From Denticeps clupeoides (lineage: Eukaryota; Chordata; Actinopteri; Clupeiformes; Denticipitidae), in the NCBI RefSeq assembly GCF_900700375.1, contig NC_041712.1, positions 24,382,506 through 24,446,505 of the forward strand: a stretch of 64,000 nucleotides of DNA. The letters run 5' to 3'. Under the pieces are notes generated by a model that worked only from the letters and a program-made list of their open reading frames with translations, did no database searches and was not told the origin of the DNA. Below are positions 1-12,597 of this stretch, in pieces (the stretch's first letter is position 1; each line of letters opens with the position of its first letter). A program made the position numbers and the translations under genes.

Positions 1-838
1 GTTGCAAGCTTGAGCTCATTGTAAAATTCTTTTAATTTGCTTTAAAAGCCCCGTCCAGGCTCTCTGAGTGCCGGTTTAGAGGCGAGATTCGACCGGCCTC
101 TTCTGTCACTTTTTAGATCACGCTGGAAAAACACGTCGCTTCACCTGGCTTTTCACACCTTCTGACATGCATGGATTTTAGCTTATATTTCAGTCGATTT
201 TAATGATCTTATCTTGTTTTATCTGCCGTTATTTCTTTTTAATTTACTGTCCTATCTGTACATGTACAGCTGCTTCATGAATAAAGTTGGATGGCAGAGA
301 ATCACGACTTTTATTCTTCTCTTTTATTGTGCAGCTAAAAGAGAAATCTGTGTGGAAGCCGCCCACTGTTATGGTGCCGTGATGTAATCCGGACTGGCAT
401 AAATGATCAGGTAGCATATCTCAGAATTGGATCGGAGATAGGCGAACGATTGGGGCCTAATAGATGTCGACACCAAAGGTCGGCACGTGGCGCCGCAGGA
501 GGCGGGACGGGTTGCAGACTTCATTTCTACATGCCATGTGGACTCCTGGAAAGTGCCGGTAACTTTATTGGAATTTGCAACAGCAAGTTCGTGGGTCAAC
601 CTGAAAAAGCATTTTCCAGGAGAACCTCAACCGAAGTTCTCTTACAGCTCAGGCTCGGTCCTCGAGCCCTAACGAATCAAATAAACGACATTCCACGCAG
701 ACAGGCGTTACGGTGACGTTTTAACACGAGTCTTCTTTTTATTCAGCCGAGTGTCCATCCGTCGCCACGCTGCTGGTGCCTGGCTGCAGCGCGCAGCATC
801 TCACACTCGGACAGTCCCGCCATCGTCGGCCCTCCAGG
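1..838. other. Non-coding left edge
   Basis: No reading frame here resembles a known protein. An AATAAA poly(A) signal on the plus strand at 280-285 suggests the 3' UTR of a gene lying to the left of the window. The part next to position 839 is probably the 3' UTR of the minus-strand naa38 gene. Short open frames at 450-716 and 751-984 have no recognisable domain. Confidence 0.4.
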
Positions 839-2245
839 TCACGACGTGCCGGCCAGCAGGCTTTCCGACTCCACTTCGATGGAGACCACATGGTGACCAG
901 GAATCATCGCCAGGCCCAGCACCCTGGGTTCACCTTGCGAAAACGAATCTGGGGATGAGAGGTCGTGGTGAATTATTAGTCTGAGTGTCGACGCTTCGGT
1001 GAAGATTATAAAACGGATTCATTATTTGGGCACGGCTCCGCCTGCGGTACCTGCGGATTTGAGGAACTCCTGAGCCGATCCCAGGATGACGTTGCAGTCC
1101 CGGTCCGTACAGAGGAAAATCCCGACCAGCGTCCGTCCGTCCGTCATGCGGATCCGCATGCTTTTATTCAGCAGGTTCTCCAGCTTCAGCCTCGCCAGGG
1201 AATATTCAGAATCCTCTGGCTGACACACAAGCAGGCTTCATTTTATTTACTCGGCATGAGGCTTCTGCCCCAGACGTTCTCTCGCTCACTAAACAGAAAT
1301 CTGGAAATCTTGTTGGTTCATTTTTTTCTTAATCGCTGCAGCAGGTAAATTGTGAAAATGACGTTATGCGGCGTTTCAAAATAAAAGCCCGAACCTAAAC
1401 CTTATTAACTGCGGCTTTCACAAGTGTGAAAGTGCATGGATTTATACATGTAGTCTCACCCCAAGCTGAAAGGCGCTTTTTTACTGTAGATTTAAATCAT
1501 TCCCCGGCGCTCCATTTGGAACTTTTATTCTGAAACATCGCGTACCGTCAAAAGCGCAGCGAGCGGATGAATTATTTCGCATTTTCACAATTTAACGGCA
1601 GCGATTAAAAAACCCCAACGATTGTTGACAGACAAGCATTACTTTGTGAAAGAGGGATATTTTCGTTTAATAAGTGAGAGAATACAGAACTCAGAACTTG
1701 ACTGACGTCATCCAACGTAAAGACACCTGATCGAAAAGCTGATGCATCTAATTGCTTTTTTTTTTTAATTGGCTTTGCTCTGCCCGAAATTTAAATAGTT
1801 TTATATGCGAGCAGGTCGTGGTTTTACAAGCTGCTTGGATAAATGGTTCAGTTCTGCTGCTGCTGCTGAAGTGAGACGGACTGTTGAATCGTCCTGGAGA
1901 GCGTTCCATCCATCCATCCATCCATCTATCTGTAACCCTCCTCACCTGGATTCAGGCAGCCTCGTTTACTGCTGGCCTGCAGGATGCATGTTTGTTATCT
2001 GAACCAGAAGACCCGGGTTCGAATCCTACCATTGTGTCCCTGAGCAAGAAACTTAATCCTAAAATTGCTCCAGGGGGACTGTCCCTGTAACTACTGATTG
2101 TAAGTCGCTCTGGATAAGAGCGTCTGATAAATGCTGTAAATGTAAATGTTATGACGCGATCTGCCGAACACCACGAAACGCTATCCGGCTGCGGTCTTAC
2201 CCCGGTCCGCATGTCCGTCCCGTTCTCCTCACTCTCTGCCGCCAT
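839..2245 (-). CDS. naa38: NAA38 (LSMD1), auxiliary subunit of N-terminal acetyltransferase NatC
   Basis: Three coding exons on the minus strand: 2201-2245, 1051-1219 and 839-948, joined by GT-AG introns into 107 aa. The protein carries an LSm fold. The Sm1 part includes [13 protein letters not shown] and [15 protein letters not shown], and the Sm2 part includes [16 protein letters not shown]; both are nearly identical to vertebrate NAA38. In the family it is the small auxiliary subunit of the cytosolic NatC complex (NAA30/NAA35/NAA38), which acetylates Met-hydrophobic N-termini. The start at 2245 is the ATG opening MAAESEENG; exon 1 then splices in phase 0. The N-terminus is short and acidic, as is usual for fish. 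Intron 1 contains a family A SINE and an unclassified repeat. Confidence 0.93.
1350..1655. repeat. Interspersed repeat R1, copy 1
   Basis: The same sequence recurs at about 61490-61715 in the same order. Shared blocks are TTTCAAAATAAAAGCCC, a palindromic TTTCACAAGTGTGAAAG core, CCCCAAG(C/T)TGAAAGGCG, TTATTTCGCATTTTCACAA and CTTTGTGAAAG. Neither copy has coding capacity. The family is not identified; a short non-autonomous DNA element is the likeliest reading. Confidence 0.6.
1990..2150 (+). repeat. SINE family A copy
   Basis: It has a tRNA-like B box (GGTTCGAATCC), then the diagnostic body (GTCCCTGAGCAAG, GGGGGACTGTCCCTGTAAC) and the L2-like tail CTCTGGATAAGAGCGTCTG followed by AAATGTAAATG. 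It lies in naa38 intron 1, opposite to the gene. Confidence 0.85.
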
Positions 2246-2430
2246 CGTCCACGCCGCAAACGGCGAAATTCGCTCCACTTTCAGCCGCAAAGACGCGCCG
2301 GACGCCGGGATTGCTCGCAATGTTTCCCGCTTCTTCGGCTTCACGGGTCTGTGCGGCTGACGGCGGGGAGGAATCCGGCGCCCACTGCCCTCTAGAGGCC
2401 GGGCGGGGACACGGCCGGAGTTCAGGGTTG
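2246..2430 (-). promoter_or_regulatory. Probable naa38 promoter/5' UTR
   Basis: This is a GC- and CpG-rich stretch directly upstream of the naa38 start codon, unlike the AT-rich DNA beyond it. No TATA box is seen. This is inference from position and composition only. Confidence 0.4.
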
Positions 2431-2593
2431 CCAGGTCCGCTTATTACACGCAACGTTGGGCTTGAGGTGGTCAGAAAACTCTCCACGGTTGAGATGAGTT
2501 TTTACAAAATGTTAATGCGACAATAAAGAAGCATATGCAAATGTCCCTAGGCACATGGTTAGATTTCTGACCTGACTGTGGTCTTTGTGTATG

Positions 2594-2790
2594 GGGCAGT
2601 GGTGGCCTAGAGGTTAAGGAAGTGGGCCTGTAATCAGAAGGTTGCCGGTTCGAATCCTGATTTGCCAAGATGCCACTGAACAAAGCACCGTCCCCACACA
2701 CTGCTCCCCGGGTCACTCAGGGTGATGGGTTAAGTGCAGAGGACAAAGTTCACTGTGTCCATCGTGACAATCACTTTACTTTTTTTTTTT
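2594..2790 (+). repeat. SINE family B copy
   Basis: The head is GGCAGTGGTGGCCTAGAGG (A-box-like), followed by B box GGTTCGAATCC, then CACTGAACAAAGCACCGTCC, and a tail ending in TCACTTTACTT plus poly-T. tRNA-derived. Confidence 0.85.
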
Positions 2791-2799
2791 TTTGAAAAA

Positions 2800-4319
2800 A
2801 CACTGTACTTGGTATTGAAATTATAAACAGGACTGTGTGGAACACTTTTTTCCATTTACATAACCCTTCTTTAATAAAAGGAGCCATTTATCCACTGTCA
2901 CTGCAGTGTCATCGTCCCGACAGGAATCCTGTGACGATCGTCTCCATTTCCACTGATATCAGCAAATGTTTGGAAAAGTGTTGAAAAAAAGTCCCCATTA
3001 TCCTGCACCTTTGTTCTCTGATCCTGTCTCATGGCTCGTTTTAGCTGTGACAGCCATGTTTCTCAAGCCATTATTAAGAAGGTAATTATAAAACACCCTA
3101 TTCCAAAATGTGCAGTAAAAATGCCGAGGCCAATGCCTCACTGAAGTTGTGTTCAGCTGAGGTCACCTCATTAGCCAGCTACACTTGAGAGATTTATTCC
3201 ACTTTAACCAATGCGTGAGAGCTTTTCAGGATTAATTATTACAAAGACTAACACCCACAGCGATCTTCAGGCGACCTCTTCTACTTCTACTTCAACTACA
3301 CAACTCATTTTCAGTGGTGGCTGTTAGAATACATATCTTGTTCTGGTTTACTGACAAATGTATAATTTTCTTCATTTATACAAAGTTCCTTATGAAGAGC
3401 ATAGTACAACTTTTCAAATGAACCATTTATGTCATTTAGCAGATGGCCGTGTCCAGATATGCATCTGATCTTCATACCTGTACAGCTAGCTGCAATGCTT
3501 CTACATTTACTGTCGAGTTTTAAAATAAGATGATCAGATTGTGTGATTGATGTAAAAATAATGATATACGATTGTAAATTTACAAGTGTGTCAGGATTGA
3601 CAGAATTTAAAAGCCGGGGATTTCCGCCCCTTCGGGAGCGGCGGCATTTTAGTGAACTTGACTTCCTTCCCCCGTCAGCTCGCCGGCGTGACAAAGAGGT
3701 CTGTCATCATGAAGAACAATAATCAAGCTGTGATCTTGGACTGATATTCTCATCTCATAATTCAACCATATTGACGTGTCTTGTTGTCTGTCTTCATACG
3801 GAGTTGTAAAAAAGCAGGATCTTCCTCATCGGATGTCTTTTATTACTCACTATCTTATATATGGCCATCATTTTGGTTAAAGACTCAAACAGCATGGCCA
3901 GTCATGGCCATTCAATAAATTCCTTTCATATGTGCGCCAATGGCCATGCGACGGGGGGGACTGCAGGTGTTTGACGTGGGACGCCTCCATTTTTCCTAGA
4001 AAAAGGCACATAAAACCCTGGACTACATAATGCAGTGTGTTACTCCAGAAAACATAACTCGTGCCTAGAGAATCCAACAGAGGCACTAAATTGAATACTT
4101 TTAACCTAGACTGCGCAGTAATCAGGCCATAAAACACAAACGGATGACCTGCTTTTCCACGTCTCCCAGCCATAAAACAACATGGTGAGCGTTTCCCTTT
4201 TTCATGCCTTCACATTTTTCCATTTGTACATCATTGTGCATCTGTTTTTTTTAAACCTTCAGACCGTGTTTCCTGGCCACAAACAGCATGGCCGTAATTA
4301 TTACGAACTGATGCAGATC
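2800..4319. other. Intergenic, no gene seen
   Basis: AT-rich DNA between naa38 and the claudin gene. I see no conserved coding frame. A GC-rich patch at 3610-3690 and a GGCCAT-containing stretch at 3860-3960 may be remnants of older repeats. Confidence 0.4.
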
Positions 4320-4577
4320 GTATGTGATTCCACGCGTTTCCTTTTCCATCCGATACCAAGTAAAATGATCCGATACTGATACTTTATACAAAAACCAAAT
4401 GCGATTGGGAGTCGAACCTTTCTGTGACATGACTGCGTCACATTGGTGTGTGAGGAGCAGTATTTCTACCAGTACGTTTATTCTCAGCGAAAATATCGAT
4501 ACCAAGTATCGATCCAGTTCTGATACCAAATTGGTATCGATCGTATCGATATTTAGGATCGATCCGCACATCCCTAG
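4320..4577. repeat. Non-autonomous DNA transposon fragment, probably hAT-like
   Basis: The stretch is rich in GATACC/ATCGAT words and ends in GATCGATCCGCACATCCCTAG, a terminus typical of hAT-type elements (reverse CTAGGGATGTGCGG). No transposase is present. The family call is from memory of such termini. Confidence 0.45.
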
Positions 4578-5157
4578 TATGCGGATTAGGGATTCAGATG
4601 TCATATGGAATTTAATGTCTGTAATAAATGTTCTCTTCCCAGTAAAATGTTAGTGTCTTTTTTTTAAATTATTTTTTGTCCAGTCTTGTCTTTTTTTCTC
4701 CAAGGTTAAAAAAAGCAATTCTATTAACATTTCTTAGACAATTTGAAGTCTTCTCTTTATAGTAAAAACCTGCAAATAAAAGCAGTACAAAGGGTCATAT
4801 TTGCTGAATTTATAGAGCAGCGTCCAGGGGACCCACCAGGTCTGCAACACCACTGGATTACACGTTCTCGGCCAGGTAATAACTTTGTAAATATTTGATA
4901 GGTAATAACGTTTATCTGGTAATAAATGCTTGCCTTGGTACTTAAAGTGTGCCGACAAACTTTTTTATTAGGTCTCTCCCTCCCCTTGTCTCTCCCTCCA
5001 CCTTCAGCGCACAAATCATTCTCAAGCGACAAGCGGCGGTAATGCGAGACCCGGCGAAATCCAGGTGAGAAGGTCCCGAAGCAACCTGGCGGGGAGAATG
5101 GACGTCTGAGGCCGCTCACGTGGTCCCGAACCCCCGACCAGACGGCAGATACAGAAC

Positions 5158-8100
5158 ATGCGGGACGTGCTGGAGGTCGTGGCCCTCTCCCTGGGGTTCC
5201 TGGGCCTGGTAATGGCCTACATCTGCATACAGGACAGCTACTGGAGGGAGTCGAGCGACGACGGCAGCGTGATCATCACCTCCAAATTCTACGCCAACCT
5301 CTGGATGACTTGCGCCACCGACTCCACCGGGGCGTGCAACTGCTACGAGTTCCAGTCCATGCTGGCCCTGCCTGGTAAGGAAGGAGGAACAGGGGCTGAA
5401 AATAATCATAATACTGCTTTTATTAGAATAACCTTTAAGACTGAACCTGTAACTCATTTCATTCCCCACAACTTGCGGCGGCGAAATTTAAAAGGTTTGT
5501 GAAAGTTAAGGTCTCCATCTGATGCACCTATCAAGTAATGCACCAATTAATATTAGTTCTATAACAACAACAATAATACTAATAGTAGTAAAGTGTTATT
5601 ATATATTACTGATTATAACAATAATAAAAGCGTGAAGCATGTCCAATAGCTAAGCAGACATTTTAGACTAAATGGCAGCTAATTGGTGTGAATCCTACTG
5701 ATCTACTTATTTCCTCCTTTCATAATTGTCATCTAGATTTTTTTAGATTCTAAAACATGAATAGAGATATTGCTTGAAATAAAGGATTTGTAATGATGAA
5801 TATGGACGAATAATTTTATTAACCTTTTAACTTTTTGACAGAGGAATGAGCAACACATTGTGTTTCGTGATGCTTAAAGTGAAGAGATGAAATTGGAAAT
5901 ATTTTTACTCGTTTTGTGTTATGAACAAGGAGCAAACACCAGACACAAGTTGGCTGCATATTTTGGTAATTGATTCCCAAAGTTGTAAAATAATAATTAG
6001 ATGTGATTTTATCAGTAATGAGAACTACTATGTGCAATCATTTCATAATAAATACATTTGAGAACTACTGAGGGATAATATTATGTGGTTGACAGTACTT
6101 CAGTACTAAAGTATTTCCATTTGGGGAGACTACATTTCAAAACCAACATTTTTATTGTAATTGCATAAAAACGTTCATGACTCATTCTATAGCTAAAATC
6201 TAGAATTATGCATGCAGTGTGTGTGTTTCATCAGAATTTATCCAAACACTTATCAGCCCTTATAATAAATGTGATTTGCCTGTTTTCTATATTGTCGATA
6301 ACTTATTTTTTGCTGTGTTAGAAATAAATTTGACACCAGAAATGTCATATCACAGCCGCTTGGTTCTGAGGACAAGTACTCTTGGACTTTCACTCAAGCG
6401 GAGGTTTATAGAGAGGATATCTACTTTTCCTGGAGTCATATTTCACCCTGAGTATCACAGCTTTAAGTACTTGGTTTGTGTACCTTGTCCATCAATACAG
6501 GTGAAACATACAGTAACATATCCATTCGTCAAAATTACCATTAAAAAAAATTGTATCACATAATTGATTTCAAGTTAACACTACGTTCAAACTGCTGATT
6601 TGCTTTCATCAGAAAATTATGGTATTAATCTCATTGATTATCTGGCAGGGGGTCGGATGTGAAGCAGATAAAAATGGGCAAGTGTGACGATTTGAGCAAC
6701 TCTTACATGTCCAGACAATATCTGCTGCTTGACGGCTGGGTCATAGCATCGACCTGCAGTTCTGAATCAGCAATAGGGTCATGGGCAGCCACAGAAGCAC
6801 AGGCTGCAGGATAATGTGGCGGCCCACCCTAAAAATACACCTCAAGAATGGTTTGGGGAACGCAACAACGAGTTTGAGGTGTTGGCCTGCCCTCCAAATC
6901 CTCCAGATCTCAGTCCAATCAAACATCTATGAGATTGCAGAGCCCAAAAATTCTGAGATTATCAGATACCCGACGTCTTGGTACCAGACACCAGTGCAGC
7001 CTACTCAACATGAGGGGGCTGGTCATAAAGTCATGAATGAGGTGTGTCTATTAGAACATGTGATTTCTCTATTAGGCCATGATAATCCTTATTACATTCT
7101 ACCTGCTGCTGCGATACAAACGACAGCCATTGCCAATTTTCCGGTAGCATATCTGAAACCAGGAAAGGAGATAGGCGGAGATATAGGGAGATACAGGGAG
7201 ATAGGCGGAGATATAGGGAGATAGGCGAGGTACACTGAGATAGGTGGAGATACAGGGAGATAGGCGGAGATATAGGGAGATAGGCGAGGTACACTGAGAT
7301 AGGTGGAGATACAGGGAGATAGGCGGAGATATAGGGAGATAGGTGAGGTACACTGAGATAAGTGGAGATACAGGGAGATAGGCGGAGATATAGGGAGATA
7401 GGCGAGGTACACTGAGATAGGTGGAGATACAGGGAGATAGGCGGAGATACAGGGAGATAGGCGAGGTACACTGAGATAGGTGGAGATACAGGGAGATAGG
7501 CGGAGATATAGGGAGATAGGCGAGGTACACTGAGATAGGTGGAGATACAGGGAGATAGGCGGAGATATAGGGAGATAGGCGGAGATACACTGAGATAGGT
7601 GGAGATACAGGGAGATAGGCGGAGATACAGGGAGATAGGCGAGATACACTGAGATAGGTGGAGATACATGGAGAAGGCCGGAGATAAACGGAGATATGCG
7701 GAGATCCTCTGAGATAGGCGGAGATACAGGGAGATAGGCGGAGGTACACTGAGATAGGCGGAGATACAGGGAGATAGGCGGAGGTACATGGGGATATGAG
7801 GAGATACACTGAGATATGCGGAGATACACTGAGATAGGCTGATATATAGGGAGATAGGCGGAGATACATGGAGATAGGCTGATATATAGGGAGATAGGCG
7901 GAGATACATGGAGATAGGCGGAGCTACAGGGAGATAGGCGGAGATATACGGAGATATTGTGGAGACACTTGGCTGAAGCCTGCCAGGCAAATGTCCAGAA
8001 TGTTTTATTGAAAGTTTATGGCTCAGATACAGCCTGGTTTTTGTTACATTTCTTCCAGGCTTGATCCAGGCGTGCCGTGCCCTCATGATCACATCAATCG

Positions 8101-8756
8101 TGTTGGGGATTTTTGGCGTGTCAGCCACCTTGATGGGGATGCAGTGTTCTAAAGTGGGTGGAGACAACTACATCCTGAAAGGCAAGATCTCGGTCGTCGC
8201 TGGAGTGTTGTTCATCCTCCAGGGTAAGTGTCTGAAGCCCGATGGGGAACCGGTGTTTCCACTGAATTGACGGGAACTGGTCGTGTGGTGCTCCCGCAGG
8301 TCTGTGCACGATGGTTGCGGTGTCGTGGTACGCCTACGACATCACCAGTGAGTTCTTTGACCCGCTCTTTGAAGGAACAAAGTAAGTGCTGCAGCTCCCG
8401 AACGTGACGCGACCTCGGACGCGATTGTTCACACAGCTCTGATGCAGCATCCTGCTCTCGCTGTGCTGCAGGTACGAGATCGGAGGCAGTCTGTACATCG
8501 GCTGGGTCTCTTCTCTACTCGCTCTCTCTGGAGGAGCGCTGCTGTTACTCGCCTGCGGGACAATCACAGAGGAAACGTGAGCTTCCTGGTCTCTTTGGTC
8601 CATGTCCTTGCACGATGGTTGCACCATTCTGTCCTTTATAGCACATGCCTCTACTTTCTTAACTCCAGGCCACACCCACGACCAACCCATGTCATCGTCA
8701 AGAGCTCGTCCTCCCACAGTACGTCCAGCCATTACAAAATGAACGCATACGTGTGA
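5158..8756 (+). CDS. cldn15l: Claudin, claudin-15-like tight-junction protein
   Basis: Five exons (5158-5374, 8059-8223, 8300-8381, 8472-8576, 8669-8756) give 218 aa. Claudins are four-pass membrane proteins that set paracellular ion permeability; claudin-15 types form cation pores. Visible features are TM1 at about residues 5-25, the extracellular signature W29...NLW49-x2-C52-x9-C62, then QACRALMIT entering TM2, [12 protein letters not shown] and [12 protein letters not shown] before TM4. A serine-rich tail ends in NAYV, a PDZ-binding end. QACRALMIT and SWYA.(D/N)IT favour claudin-15 over claudin-10, which is the alternative. Intron 1 is 2.7 kb and holds a transposon relic and a minisatellite; the other introns are under 100 bp. 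The start is the only ATG before TM1. Confidence 0.9.
6650..7060 (+). mobile_element. Relic of a Tc1/mariner-like DNA transposon
   Basis: The stretch reads like the 3' end of a DDE transposase gene. It contains GTTTGAGGTGTTGGCCTGCC and CTCCAGATCTCAGTCCAATC (compare the common PDLSPIEHLW motif), then GGTCATAAAGTCATGA near the end. It is heavily degraded, with no open frame. It lies in intron 1 of the claudin gene, just before the minisatellite. Confidence 0.45.
7165..7965. repeat. Minisatellite, ~20-bp unit in a ~60-bp higher-order repeat
   Basis: About 800 bp of GAGATACAGGGAGATAGGCG-type units. Three sub-units (TACACTGAGATAGGTGGA, TACAGGGAGATAGGCGGA, TATAGGGAGATAGGCG) alternate, giving a higher-order period near 59-60 bp for the first half; the second half is less regular. 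Because the period lacks frequent stops, long artefactual frames rich in Tyr, Leu, Ser and Pro appear on the minus strand. Confidence 0.95.
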
Positions 8757-10394
8757 GAGGGGAACCCTCAATCATCTCCAAATCCTCGGCACACGCACAC
8801 AGATTTACTGTCCAACATCGTATTACAGTTATATTTCATGCTCATCCCATGTCAACTTTTATTTATGATGATTTTGACAAAATCCCCACCCAAGAGCTCA
8901 CCTTGACTCTGCGCTTACTTGCTATTGCGTTACACTTGTGTACGGGAACATATTGGAAAATGCTGACATGATTTGTCACTTCCATTTAATGTGACAATTT
9001 TGTGAATTTTAAATTTTACTCCATGACCTCTGAGATCTGGCAACATAAACCATTAAAATGTGCAAAAGATGACCTTCAAATGCATAAAAAAAGACAATTT
9101 TTTGACGCAAGCTAGATGTATTGATCAGAATTACTTAACAAGCAAAACAACTACTATTGAGGGTTTAATGCCAGACGTTTTTGTGAGTTCTCTGTGTGTT
9201 CCTGGAGAAACTGGCAGCGCAGAAGCTCCATTCGCGGCGTCTTGGATGCAGATCTGCTCCACTTGACTGCCGACACGCGTCCACTGGCGTGGAAAATAGA
9301 AGCAAAAGAGCCAGAGGCCGAGATGATTATTCACACGTTTCAGCACATAACCAGTAATCCATTCTCGACGTTCTCTCTCACGCCCTCGCTGAGGTGTGGA
9401 GTCTGTGCTGCGTTCTGTAAATACGAGGGCTTTAAGAGTATTAAACCTTGTAAAATGTATGTAGAATATGAATATAAGAATACGTTGGTGGAGTGGTGGC
9501 TAAAAGACACTGCCAGTAACTGCGTATGAACCCAGCAGGCCAGTGGTGCCTTCTGGGGAATTTACAGAACTTTAGTCATTTACGTTGTTAAACTTCTAAC
9601 TGGGAAAACTGGCCAGGGAATGTTTTAACACCCCCCCCCCCATTAGCATATTATCTTCTTCTTTTGCATATTTGCTTATTTTACGTGCTGAATAATGTGA
9701 TATTTTGTAAAGGTGTTTGTCATAAATAAAGAAAATAAAGGACCTTTTGGAGCCTGTGTGGCACTAGATGGTCAAATGACACTTTTATTGATTTATTTCT
9801 CCTTTTAGAATGCTGCTAGTTTTTACACGTTGAAGTGTGGCAGGTTTTGATTCACAAACCTTTAACCTTTTTATTTAATTTCATTCATGTATTTCTAAGC
9901 AGAATGGATTTGTATTTCAATCTCCAGTATTCGAAGTAATTTGAACACTACCTGGCACTCCAGAACCATATATTTCATGGCTGACCAAAATCCAACATAA
10001 AATAATAGAAACTGGTAAATGACATTCCCATACAGTAAAATGTCGATAAGCAGATTACGGTCACAGACTGGGGCTGATGAGGCTGTAAAGTTAAGGACGA
10101 AGGTTCCACAGCAGACTGGATGTGGAGGACGACAAAGTGCCAAATTCACATCATTCTCTCTGAAGGGAGACCAGTCGCTTGTTGGATCCGTCCCGGTTGA
10201 CGTAGTGACTCTGGTTCCTGCTGGTCTCACTTGCAGCATGGACCACTGTCCTTTTCTCTGTGTCACATGGGGTGGGAGAACCTGAAAGGACTCTTGGGGT
10301 CAAGGTATGTCTCTCTGTGTCCTCAGAGTGTGCGCTGGCGGCAGGAATGAGCCAGCTGTCCCCAGTTGTCCTGTATTTGTCCCCAGTTGTGCCG
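8757..10394. other. Claudin 3' UTR and intergenic DNA
   Basis: AT-rich, with overlapping AATAAA-type signals around 9724-9740 that could end the claudin transcript. No coding frame is recognised. Confidence 0.4.
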
Positions 10395-10490
10395 CACAGG
10401 GACATAGGTTGCCTAGCGGGTAAGGAAACGGTCCCATAATCAGAAGGTTGCTGGTTCCGGTGCCACTGAGCGCAGGACATGTCGTTGTGT
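10395..10490 (+). repeat. SINE family B fragment
   Basis: Contains TTGCCTAGCGGGTAAGGAAA and TCAGAAGGTTGCTGGTTCC, the tRNA-like head of family B; the body is mostly lost. Confidence 0.65.
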
Positions 10491-10822
10491 GCACCGTGTG
10501 CTGTGCTGGAGTGTACCACAGTCATTTACACACACAGAACAGCTCATGAAGCGCAGCAGCATTTTTGATGCCCAGTCCTTCACAGGCGAACATCGTGTGT
10601 TTCTCTGGTCCCTGTACTCAGTGGCCTCAGTGGCCTGCCGGTGACATCTAGTGGCCTGAAAATTCACATGAAATCTGTTTCTCTTCATGTTATCAGGTCT
10701 GCTGGTCCCAACAGACCGATCCCTGGTGTCTTCTAGGATAAAAAGAAGAGGAAATTCTAGAAAAAGAACACTTTGGGTGGGAGAAACAGTCAGAAAGACC
10801 AAGTAATTAAAGTCTCTCTCTA

Positions 10823-10824
<2 letters not shown>

Positions 10825-10867
<43 letters not shown>

Positions 10868-10897
10868 AATACCCCCCCACACACACACACACACACA
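10825..10897. repeat. (CA)n microsatellite
   Basis: Two runs of CA dinucleotides separated by a short AT/C-rich spacer. Confidence 0.95.
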
Positions 10898-11484
10898 AAG
10901 GGATAATACTAAACATCCTGGTATAGGACCATCATATAAACAGAGACAAGAGCCTGGAATAATAAAAACAAAATAAAGGAAGTATTTAAGGGGTTATGGT
11001 AGCTATTTGCTGGCCACAGTGTTATAATATACACTGTAAAATTCTACACAAAAGTTCCACACTTGATCACTAGTTTTGAGCAAAAGTGCCCCCCCCTCCC
11101 TTCCCACACACACACACACACACACAAAATGGCCGTGGGGTCATTTCACCTGGCCTGTTAAAATTAAGTTTTAAAGCGTTTTCAATGGCTGTGCTGGTGG
11201 GGGGGGGGGGTCCTCACCAGGATATAAAAACAAGTGCACACAGTTAAGACCGACATGTGGTTCCATAATTATTGATCGACTTGACTCTCTCTTCGTGACT
11301 TTTCCCCCACACCTGGCCAGTTTCTGCGCCGTGTGACAGTGATCTGGTGACCCAGAGGACAGAGACTGGCAGATCACGACTGCGGTGACGTCACGGCAAC
11401 CGTGCGAATCCAAAGTACTCGCTGCAAGAGTTTAATCATTCAAATAACAAGAGGATGATGAACAAGAGGACACTTCACTTACCC

Positions 11485-11486
11485 TC

Positions 11487-11517
<31 letters not shown>

Positions 11518-11914
11518 TGCACAAACAGCAACCCCCCCCCCCCCCCCACACACACACATGCACAAAGACCAACCCCCCCCACCCACACACACACATGCAC
11601 ACACACCCCACACACACACATGCACACACACCAAACCACCCCCCCCACACACACACACACCAACCTACTGACTGTAAATCGCTCTGGATAAGGACGTCTG
11701 ATAAATAGTGTAAATGTAACCCCCCCACACACATACACACAGAGATATGCACACACAGACGCAAACACGCACTCACACACTGACACCCCCCCCCCACACA
11801 CACACATATGTACACACAGACGCAAACACACACTCACGCATTAACCCCCAACCCCAAACACACACGCACGCACACGCATGCTCACACACCCACAGACTCA
11901 CACACCAACCCCCG

Positions 11915-11951
<37 letters not shown>

Positions 11952-11965
11952 GTCCCAGGCCACGC
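11485..11965. repeat. Low-complexity (CA)n/poly-C tract
   Basis: Alternating runs of CA, ACGC and poly-C interrupted by a family A SINE tail at 11668-11720 (GACTGTAAATCGCTCTGG...AAATGTAA). All frames here are simple-sequence artefacts. Confidence 0.9.
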
Positions 11966-11999
11966 CCCTCCAGAAGCGCCTCCTCTGGGTTCAGACCTG

Positions 12000-12235
12000 A
12001 GTTGGAACGTTGAAGTGTGTTCGACCCTCCACGTTTCTCCACGCGGTGAGTTCGGGGTTTGGAATATTTGAGTGTTGGTGGCTCTTCGGTGACGGTGACA
12101 GTGACGGCGACAGCGGGCGTTTATCGCGACTGCAGCCCCGCGATAAGGCGGGAGCCGAGGGGGACACGCAAACTGCTCGGGTTCGAATAAAGAACGTCGT
12201 GGCGGTGTTTTAAGCAATAAAACGCAACCAGGCTT
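12000..12235 (+). promoter_or_regulatory. CpG-rich stretch, possible promoter/5' UTR of the PTB gene
   Basis: A GC/CpG-rich patch between simple repeats and AT-rich DNA, upstream on the same strand as the PTB-domain gene whose start exon has a splice acceptor. The link is positional only. Confidence 0.3.
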
Positions 12236-12549
12236 TTAATGCATGTGTACAAATGTAGATTCGCGATTAAATTCATTTCAATTTCTGTTTCTTAAAAAAC
12301 ACGCACTGAAAACAGCTTCTTTTTTATTCGGAACACATTTATCCGTTCACTTCCAAATAATAATATATAAAAGAACAGATTCCACATAGAGACATGTGAG
12401 CTGTACAGTCCTCACCCTGCTGCTATATTTAATGATTATTGGGCTTGATAATCAGAGTAATATGACCTCAAGTATGTGAGAAGGAATTTTCCCAGAATTC
12501 CTCATGCTGTCGGTCGGACAGTTCCTGCTGTTCCTGTTTTACTGCTACT

Positions 12550-12565
12550 AATACTTGACTAAATA

Positions 12566-12597
<32 letters not shown>

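Noticed and set aside
450-984. Small plus-strand frames near the left edge
   Set aside because: No domain, no splice logic, and they overlap the 3' end of naa38 on the other strand.
7031-8167. Minus-strand open frame of 378 codons rich in Tyr, Leu, Ser and Pro
   Set aside because: It lies entirely in the minisatellite; three frames are open with the same repetitive composition, and it is inside a claudin intron.
11475-12042. Several His/Thr- or Cys/Val-rich frames
   Set aside because: They are translations of (CA)n and poly-C simple sequence on both strands.
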